From the NCBI GenBank assembly GCA_964447605.1, contig CAYUTA010000004.1:18917-82916 (forward strand): a stretch of DNA of 64,000 nucleotides. Reading direction: 5' to 3'. The DNA is from CAYUTA01 sp964447605 (lineage in GTDB: Bacteria; Bacillota; Clostridia; Christensenellales; CAG-138). The notes beneath the pieces were generated by a model, which saw nothing but the letters and a program-made list of their open reading frames with translations, had not been told where the DNA came from and made no database searches. The position numbers and the translations under genes are program-made. Positions 58,393 through 64,000 of this stretch are shown here, piece after piece. Numbering within the stretch: the stretch's first letter is position 1; each line of letters opens with the position of its first letter.

Positions 58393-59598
58393 TTAAAATT
58401 TCCGCAGTATTTGGTCAATCATCCTGTCGGCCATGATCAAGCTGCGGGGAAGATGAAACGGCCCTTTGAAGGTGCTGCCCTTGGTGGGCGGCATGGTCGG
58501 CTTGCCGTCGCGGCGAAGATACCCGTACCATTCGCCGTACGCGGGATCGCCGAATACGGTTTGACAGTAAGTAAGCGTTCTGTCAAACCAGTCGAGGTAT
58601 CCCTGCTTCCCGGTGTCGCGGTAGGCCATGAGCGACGCGATCAGGATCTCGTTGTGCGGCCACCAAAGCTTCATATCGTGCTCATAGGCTTCCGTCGGCT
58701 TGCCCAAACAGTCGATAAAGTATAGCAATCCGCCGTACTCCCTGTCCCAGCCCGCCTCAATGGCGTTGGTAAACATCGCTTCGGCGTTTGCATGCAGCGC
58801 CGCGTCGCCCGTGCGGTTGGCGTGCTCCATGAGGAACCAGCTGCATTCAATGTCGTGCCCGGGGTTGACGATGCGTCCGACGGTGACGTCGCTCCAAAAC
58901 TCGCCGTTCATACCGACGTTTTCGAGCGTGCAGCGCATGTCGGGCTTGACGTGGTAGCGGAAAATCGTATCGACGCATTCCGCAGCCCGTTCGTCGTACT
59001 CCTTCTTATGCGCGGGGTCGACGCGCGAGAGCACGCTCGTAAGGTTGAGATAGATCATCGGGTCGGCCAGCGCGCGGCCGCTGCGCGTCTCCGGTATGCC
59101 CTTGGGCCCAAGCCCCGTGGGATCGGGCGCGCCGTGGTTGAGCGCATAGATCAGCTCGTAAGCCCGCCTTGCGCGCGCGAGGCAGGCGGCGTCGCCGGTC
59201 ACCCCGTAGTATTCCGCGTTTGCGATGGCGTAGAAGCCCTCCGAGAAGCAGTACCGCCGCTGGCGCAGGGGCTTGCCCTCCGCCGTTACCTGAAAATACA
59301 TCCGTCCGCCCGCGCTGCGGTTGATGCAGTGCGCCTCCATGAAGTCAAGGCAGCTTTTGCCGGCAGCAAGCCACGCGTCGCGTTTGCCGTACTGCGCGCA
59401 CAGGTACGCAAATATCCAGCCACAGCGCCCCTGCATCCATACGCTCTTATCCGTCGAGTAGAGGCTGCCCGCGCGGTCGAGGCATGTATATACGCCGCCG
59501 TGCACGGGGTCCATGCCGTGCGTAAGCCAGAAATCGACGCAGCGCGCAAGCTCGTCGCGCACATAGGCCTGCACGTTCGTAAAATATGATTGATCCAT
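58393..59598 (-). CDS. AGE-family epimerase/isomerase (N-acylglucosamine 2-epimerase)
   Basis: A 401-residue alpha/alpha-barrel protein. WLTHGMDPVHGGVYTCLDRAGSLYSTDKSVWMQGRCGWIFAYL is the classic AGE N-terminal block. NPGHDIECSWFLMEHA and KLWWPHNEILIASLMAY carry the catalytic histidines. It interconverts ManNAc and GlcNAc (or similar). Next to NanA, it would turn the released ManNAc into GlcNAc without prior phosphorylation. The ATG at 59598 follows TAGGAGGAACG. Confidence 0.9.
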   Translation of the reverse strand: MDQSYFTNVQAYVRDELARCVDFWLTHGMDPVHGGVYTCLDRAGSLYSTDKSVWMQGRCGWIFAYLCAQYGKRDAWLAAGKSCLDFMEAHCINRSAGGRMYFQVTAEGKPLRQRRYCFSEGFYAIANAEYYGVTGDAACLARARRAYELIYALNHGAPDPTGLGPKGIPETRSGRALADPMIYLNLTSVLSRVDPAHKKEYDERAAECVDTIFRYHVKPDMRCTLENVGMNGEFWSDVTVGRIVNPGHDIECSWFLMEHANRTGDAALHANAEAMFTNAIEAGWDREYGGLLYFIDCLGKPTEAYEHDMKLWWPHNEILIASLMAYRDTGKQGYLDWFDRTLTYCQTVFGDPAYGEWYGYLRRDGKPTMPPTKGSTFKGPFHLPRSLIMADRMIDQILRKF

Positions 59599-59673
59599 CG
59601 TTCCTCCTATGAAAAGGACGCCCACCTGTACCTCTCCTATTGTACAAGACAGACGCCTTTTCTTCAACCACTT

Positions 59674-60588
59674 TTAGCTTGTTGCCGCGATTGCCCCGTC
59701 GATCATGCGCGCCGCCGCTTCCATGACCGCTTTGTCCTCCGGGAAGGATTGCGCCAGCGGCGCACGCACCCCGCCGACGTCCAGCCCCCGGAGCCGCAGG
59801 ATGCCTTTTGCCGTGGCGTAAAGATTGCCTCTGGCCTCGCACATCTTATAGATGATGCGGCAGCATGCGTTCTGGATTTGGCGGGCTTTTTCCACCTTGC
59901 CTCCGCGCATCAGGCGATAGACGGCGAGGTACAGCTCGGGCATGACGGCGTATGTGCCGCCGATCCCCCCGCAAGCGCCCGCGGCGAGGCCGCCGGCCAG
60001 CTGCTCGTCCGGCCCATTGAACACGACAAAGCGCTCGCTGCCCGCATCACGGAATATCTGAATATCCTGCACCGGCATGGAGGAGTTCTTTACGCCGATC
60101 ACGCGCGGATTTTTCCGCATGACGGAGAGCAGCGGCAGCGTGAGCGCCACACCCGCGAGCTGCGGGATGTTGTAGATAATAAAATCCGTGTTCGGCGCGG
60201 CGGCGGAAATGTCGTTCCAATACGCCGCAATGGCATGCTCCGGCAGGTGGAAATAGATGGGCGGAATCGCCGCGATGGCGTCTACTCCAAGCGATTCCGC
60301 ATGCGCTGCAAGCGCGCGGCTGTCCGCCGTATTGTTACAGGCTACATGCGCGATGACGGCCGCCTTGCCTTTTGCAACCGCCATGACGTGTTCCAGCGTC
60401 AGCGCGCGTTCCTCAACGCTTTGGTAGATGCATTCGCCCGAGGAGCCGCCGACATACACGCCGTCGACGCCTTTGTCAATCAAGTAACGCGTCAGCGCAC
60501 GCACCCGTTCGGGGCTTACCGCGCCCACATCGTCATAGCAGGCGTAGAACGCGGGGAATATGCCGTTGAATTTCTGTAGGTCTGTCAT
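59674..60588 (-). CDS. nanA: N-acetylneuraminate lyase
   Basis: A 304-residue TIM-barrel lyase of the DapA/NanA family. GGSSGE (residues 47-52), Tyr139 in FIIYNIPQLAG and Schiff-base Lys167 in VIGVKNSS match sialic acid lyases (E. coli Tyr137 and Lys165). It splits Neu5Ac into ManNAc and pyruvate. Its place between the importer and the AGE epimerase supports this over dihydrodipicolinate synthase. Confidence 0.9.
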   Translation of the reverse strand: MTDLQKFNGIFPAFYACYDDVGAVSPERVRALTRYLIDKGVDGVYVGGSSGECIYQSVEERALTLEHVMAVAKGKAAVIAHVACNNTADSRALAAHAESLGVDAIAAIPPIYFHLPEHAIAAYWNDISAAAPNTDFIIYNIPQLAGVALTLPLLSVMRKNPRVIGVKNSSMPVQDIQIFRDAGSERFVVFNGPDEQLAGGLAAGACGGIGGTYAVMPELYLAVYRLMRGGKVEKARQIQNACCRIIYKMCEARGNLYATAKGILRLRGLDVGGVRAPLAQSFPEDKAVMEAAARMIDGAIAATS

Positions 60589-60606
60589 GTTTCACTCCTG
60601 TCTGCG

Positions 60607-61440
60607 TTAGCCTTTCACTGCACCCATCGTGATGCCCTGCGTAAAGTATTTTTGGAACGCCAGAAATATGGCGATGATGGGAATGGCCCCCAGCGCGGCG
60701 CCCGCCATGATGAGACCAAAGTCGCTTGACATATCGGATTGCAGTTTTGCAATGCCCAGCGAGATGGTGAGCCTGGCGCTGGAGTTGAGCATTATCAGCT
60801 GCAAAAAGTAATCATTCCACGAGGTGATGAAGGTGAATATTGCGAGCGCGCCGATGCCGGGCTTGATAATGGGCATCACGATGTTTGAGAATGTGCGAAG
60901 CTCGCCCGCGCCGTCGATGCGCGCGGCCTCCAGCATCTCCGTTGGAATGTTCTCGGAGAACTGCTTCATCAGAAACACGCCGAACGGCCAGCCGATTGTC
61001 GGCAGGATCACCGCCCAGATGTTATCGTGAAGCTTGAGCCACGACATCTCCTTGAGCAGCGGGATCAGGATGACCTGCTTGGGCAGCGCCATCGCGCAGA
61101 CCATGATGGAAAACAGCAGCTGACGGCCAATAAAGCGCTTCTTGGCGAGCACATAGCCGGCCATGGCGGCGGTGACGCAGGTGAGAATCATCGCCGCAAC
61201 GGAGATGAACACGCTGTTGCCGAGCCACTTGAACGCGGGATTTTTGAAAAGCCGCACATAGTTATCCAGTGAAGGCGAGCGCGGGAACCACTCGGGACTG
61301 GCGGCGTTGATGGCGGCGGCGTCCTTCAGGGAACCGGTCATGATCCAGTAGATCGGAAAGATGAACAGAACCGCCAGCACCAGCAGGATGATGAGCGAGA
61401 CGCCCCGGTACGCAGCGCTGCTTTTTACGTTCGTTTTCAT
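60607..61440 (-). CDS. Sialic-acid-operon ABC permease (MalG type)
   Basis: A 277-residue permease. VLFIFPIYWIMTGSLKDAAAI begins the CUT1 fold, the coupling loop is LEAARIDGAGELRTFSNIVMPIIKPGIGALAIFTFITSWNDYF, and it ends QKYFTQGITMGAVKG. It lies 12 nt downstream of its MalF-type partner and 18 nt before nanA. The likely cargo is sialic acid or a sialoside, judged from the operon. Confidence 0.88.
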   Translation of the reverse strand: MKTNVKSSAAYRGVSLIILLVLAVLFIFPIYWIMTGSLKDAAAINAASPEWFPRSPSLDNYVRLFKNPAFKWLGNSVFISVAAMILTCVTAAMAGYVLAKKRFIGRQLLFSIMVCAMALPKQVILIPLLKEMSWLKLHDNIWAVILPTIGWPFGVFLMKQFSENIPTEMLEAARIDGAGELRTFSNIVMPIIKPGIGALAIFTFITSWNDYFLQLIMLNSSARLTISLGIAKLQSDMSSDFGLIMAGAALGAIPIIAIFLAFQKYFTQGITMGAVKG

Positions 61441-61452
61441 ATCGGCGCCTCC

Positions 61453-62364
61453 TCAGTCTGCGTTCCCCGACTTGGCCAGCCTGAACTGGAGTGCGGAGAA
61501 CAGCGCAATAATGATGGCGAGAATCACGCCCATGGCATTGCCGTAACCATAACGGTAGAGCTTAAACGCCTCGTAGTAAATATAGTACATGACGGTGCTC
61601 GTTGAATAGTTCGGACCGCCGGAAGTCAGAAGCTGAATGAGCGCAAAGCACTGGAACGTGTTGATCGTCGTGATGACGAGGATGTAGAGCGTGGTCGGCA
61701 TAATCGACGGCCACTTGATCCGCCAGAAGGTTTGGTTCCTGGTCGCGCCGTCCACCTCGGACGCCTCGATGAGCGAGCGGTCCACATTGCCGAGCGCCGC
61801 GACGTACAGCACGATCGGCTGGCCGATGGAGGTCGTGAACAGGATGATGAAGATGCACCAGATGGCGGTCTTTTCATCGCCAAGCCAACTGACGTTCTTT
61901 GAAATCAGATCGAACGATTTCAGAATATAGTTGAACAGGCCCGTGTACTGGTTGAACATCCATTTCCAAACGACCGTCACCGCCACCGTACCGGTGACCA
62001 CCGGCAGGTAGAAGATGCAGCGGAAGAACGAACGCAGCCCGGCGCGCATCTGATAGATCGCGGAGCCGACCCAAAGGGAAAATGCCGTAACGAGCGGAAC
62101 CGCCGCAACCACGAGCAGCGTCGTGTTTTTGAGCGATTTGATGAACACCGGGTCGCCGAACAGTTCCTTATAGTTGTCCAGCCCCACGAAGGTGAACTCC
62201 GTCATGGTATGGTTAAAGAAGCTTGTTACCAGACACATCACCATGGGGACAATGACAAAGCCTACAAAAAAGACCAGGCAGGGGAGCAGGAACAGATAAG
62301 CCGACGTGGTTTCCCGGCGGACAAGCGCCCGACTCATACCGGAAAACTGGGATTGCTTTGCCAA
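61453..62364 (-). CDS. Sialic-acid-operon ABC permease (MalF type)
   Basis: A 303-residue permease. TTSAYLFLLPCLVFFVGFVIVPMVMCLVTSFF and the coupling loop LIEASEVDGATRNQTFWRIKWPSIMPTTLYILVITTINTFQCF are CUT1 hallmarks. A TTG start at 62364 was preferred because AAGAGGTG lies 6 nt upstream; the ATG at 62337 has no ribosome site. It pairs with the MalG-type subunit. The 62365-62475 gap holds no gene. Confidence 0.87.
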   Translation of the reverse strand: MAKQSQFSGMSRALVRRETTSAYLFLLPCLVFFVGFVIVPMVMCLVTSFFNHTMTEFTFVGLDNYKELFGDPVFIKSLKNTTLLVVAAVPLVTAFSLWVGSAIYQMRAGLRSFFRCIFYLPVVTGTVAVTVVWKWMFNQYTGLFNYILKSFDLISKNVSWLGDEKTAIWCIFIILFTTSIGQPIVLYVAALGNVDRSLIEASEVDGATRNQTFWRIKWPSIMPTTLYILVITTINTFQCFALIQLLTSGGPNYSTSTVMYYIYYEAFKLYRYGYGNAMGVILAIIIALFSALQFRLAKSGNAD

Positions 62365-62475
62365 AGATAACACCTCTTTCGCGCGAATACTCTTTTTACA
62401 GATGCACCCGCTCCCACACAGAAACGGAGAGCGGGCGCATGCCTGGCGTCTGCTGTTTTGCCGAGGGTATGAACG

Positions 62476-63843
62476 TCAGGACGCCGCGGTAGCCGCGTTG
62501 CAGGTTTCCACGTAGGCGTTGACCGCAGTGGTCACATCCGCGCCGCCGAAGATCTGCTGGAGCATGTTCCACCATGCGGTGCGCTGCTCGGCCCAGCCTT
62601 TGGTGACATTGTAGTAATCGCCCAGATATTTCTGGAAAGAGTTGTACACGCCCATGCGCGCTTCATTTTCCGTGCCGGCGTAAACGTTGCCGTAGGAACT
62701 GCGAACCGGGAAGAAGCCGGTGGCCGAAACGCTTGCGGGACCCTGCGCCGGATCGTCGCACACGAACCCGATGAACTTCTTGGCAGCCGCGATTTTCGCG
62801 TCGTCGCCATTGTTGAACACGCCGAAGCCCCAGATGCCGCCGCACAGCTCCGGCACGCCATCGTCGGACGGGAAGGCCAGCGCGTAAGGCGTGAAGGCAA
62901 CCTGGCTTGCATAGTTGGCTTCATTCGAGGCGTTCCAGCAGAAGCTCATGCCGATGGTGCCGTTGGCAAAGAGCTGCAGCTCGTCGGAGGCGACGATGCC
63001 CGCGTCATAGCTCAGCGTACCCGCTTTGGTCATATCGACGAGCAGCTGGAGGCCCTTGACGCCCGCTTCGCTGTTCATCGTCCACTCGGTGTGCTCCGGA
63101 TTGGTGTAAGCCGCGGAATAGAGGTTGCTGGCCAGCGCGCGGGTACCCTGGTCGCCGCCCTGACCGCCGCAATACACGACGCCGGTGGTCTCTACGCCGC
63201 CGGCTACGAGGGCTTCCATAGCCTTCTGGAAGTTCTCGGTCGTCCAGGTGCGGTTCTCGAGATCGATGTACTGAAGGGCGCCGGCTTTTTCAAACATCTC
63301 GTAGTTGATGGCCATGCAGTGCGTGGTCATGCAGAGGGGGTACTCATAGTACGCCCCGTCCGTCCACTTGCAGGCGTTGACAACGGCCTGGCTGGTCGCG
63401 GAAATGTCCGCCAGCGCTTCGTCCGTCCAGAGGTCGGAAAGATCGACCATCTTGCCATTTGCGCCCCAGTTGCTGACGAGACGCTCCGGCCCTTCCATGA
63501 TGATGTCGGGGGTGGTGCCGGCTTCGATTGCCGCGGTCACCTGATCGTCGCCGGACTGGTAGTCGAGATACTCAACCGTCACCCTGATGTCGGGATACTG
63601 CGCGTTGAAGGCCGCGATGAAGCCGTCAACGGTGTCGGCGTCCTTCCAGCTGCCAATCGGATAGGTCCAAAGCGTGATATCCGCCTTGAGGGCTTCCTCG
63701 GCGGGCGCTTCGGGCACTTCTGGCGCCTCGGGCTCGGCCGCTGCAGAGGGCGCGGGCTCAACGGTAGCCGCCGGAGCGGTCTGGCAGGCTGCCGTGGAGA
63801 AGACCATGCAGACGACCAACATGAGTGCAAACAGTTTCTTCAT
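62476..63843 (-). CDS. Sialic-acid-operon binding lipoprotein (SBP family 1)
   Basis: A 455-residue lipoprotein with a signal ending FSTAAC (Cys20) and then an Ala/Pro/Glu linker. RVTVEYLDYQSGDDQVTAAIEAGTTPDIIMEGPERLVSNWG, YYEYPLCMTTHCMAINYEMFEKAGAL and FANGTIGMSFCWN are SBP family 1 blocks. AAAGGAGG lies 9 nt before the ATG. As first gene of the nan operon it probably binds Neu5Ac or a sialyl compound. Confidence 0.88.
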   Translation of the reverse strand: MKKLFALMLVVCMVFSTAACQTAPAATVEPAPSAAAEPEAPEVPEAPAEEALKADITLWTYPIGSWKDADTVDGFIAAFNAQYPDIRVTVEYLDYQSGDDQVTAAIEAGTTPDIIMEGPERLVSNWGANGKMVDLSDLWTDEALADISATSQAVVNACKWTDGAYYEYPLCMTTHCMAINYEMFEKAGALQYIDLENRTWTTENFQKAMEALVAGGVETTGVVYCGGQGGDQGTRALASNLYSAAYTNPEHTEWTMNSEAGVKGLQLLVDMTKAGTLSYDAGIVASDELQLFANGTIGMSFCWNASNEANYASQVAFTPYALAFPSDDGVPELCGGIWGFGVFNNGDDAKIAAAKKFIGFVCDDPAQGPASVSATGFFPVRSSYGNVYAGTENEARMGVYNSFQKYLGDYYNVTKGWAEQRTAWWNMLQQIFGGADVTTAVNAYVETCNAATAAS

Positions 63844-63910
63844 GAATGAATCCTCCTTTTATTTTTCTTGCCGGGTTCTCGTTCAATTTTGGAACGACTT
63901 GATAATTTTG

Positions 63911-63939
63911 ATAGTATAGGAGGAAAATGGGAGTGTCAA
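63911..63939 (-). promoter_or_regulatory. Promoter of the sialic-acid operon
   Basis: On the minus strand, TTGACA (63934-63939), a 17-bp spacer and TACTAT (63911-63916). TATACT at 15 bp is an alternative -10. The start lies about 60 nt before the binding-protein gene. Confidence 0.7.
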
Positions 63940-63974
63940 TAGAAAAATAAAAATTATTTTTTATTTTTAGGGTC

Positions 63975-63995
63975 TAAACTATCTTGTAAACTATC
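63975..63995. repeat. Direct repeat TAAACTATC upstream of the nan promoter
   Basis: TAAACTATC occurs at 63975-63983 and 63987-63995, a 12-bp period just over one helical turn, about 35 bp upstream of the -35. It could be a regulator site; a GATAGTATA-like stretch also overlaps the -10. Confidence 0.4.
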
Positions 63996-64000
63996 GCCTA

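Overview
The window looks like chromosomal DNA of a GC-rich, low-oxygen Bacillota (Clostridia-type) bacterium, probably gut-associated. This is inferred from strong AGGAGG-type ribosome sites, TTGACA/TATAAT promoters, lipoprotein substrate-binding proteins, YheO, ROK, RpiR and YesMN-type regulators, a c-di-GMP-I riboswitch and many carbohydrate and peptide ABC importers. No rRNA, prophage, CRISPR array or replication origin was seen. One tRNA gene, tRNA-Ser(CGA), is present.

Layout. 0-15 kb: envelope and housekeeping genes. These are a membrane-anchored M15 peptidase, a large acidic zinc-ribbon membrane protein, a GT87 glycosyltransferase with a YcxB-like partner, an orphan sensor-like membrane protein and a YugP-type zinc protease. 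Next come a c-di-GMP-I riboswitch in front of a truncated secreted protein, a corrinoid adenosyltransferase, a GNAT enzyme and a self-regulated GntR/ABC-2 operon. Four copies of a structured repeat with promoter-like ends cluster at 8.4-10.6 kb. 15-25 kb: a peptide-use operon with a PepT-like peptidase, a Dpp/Opp importer, an M29-like aminopeptidase, RidA and a MalY-like PLP enzyme, opposite a YheO-like regulator. 25.5-30 kb: a sugar ABC importer with a ROK repressor.

31.2-41.7 kb: a probable decayed integrative element at the 3' end of tRNA-Ser, bounded by 20-bp direct repeats of the tRNA end. It carries a YesMN-type two-component system, a Gfo/Idh/MocA dehydrogenase, a sugar ABC importer and a GH172 (DUF2961) glycosidase, plus a tnpV relic and a transposase relic. 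No integrase is visible.

43-54 kb: a TetR regulator with duplicated palindromic operators, then a twelve-kb-scale operon. It joins a BMP-type ABC importer to two VOC proteins, a homocitrate synthase-like DRE-TIM enzyme, and a thiolase-fold/DUF35 pair that carries the two tyrosines of Ltp2-type aldolases, and it ends with a GntR/FadR regulator. This operon is the best candidate for an undescribed pathway. 54-64 kb: a sialic-acid operon (importer, NanA, AGE-family epimerase, RpiR regulator, SGNH esterase, ROK-like kinase, NagA). It appears to follow the free-ManNAc-to-GlcNAc route.
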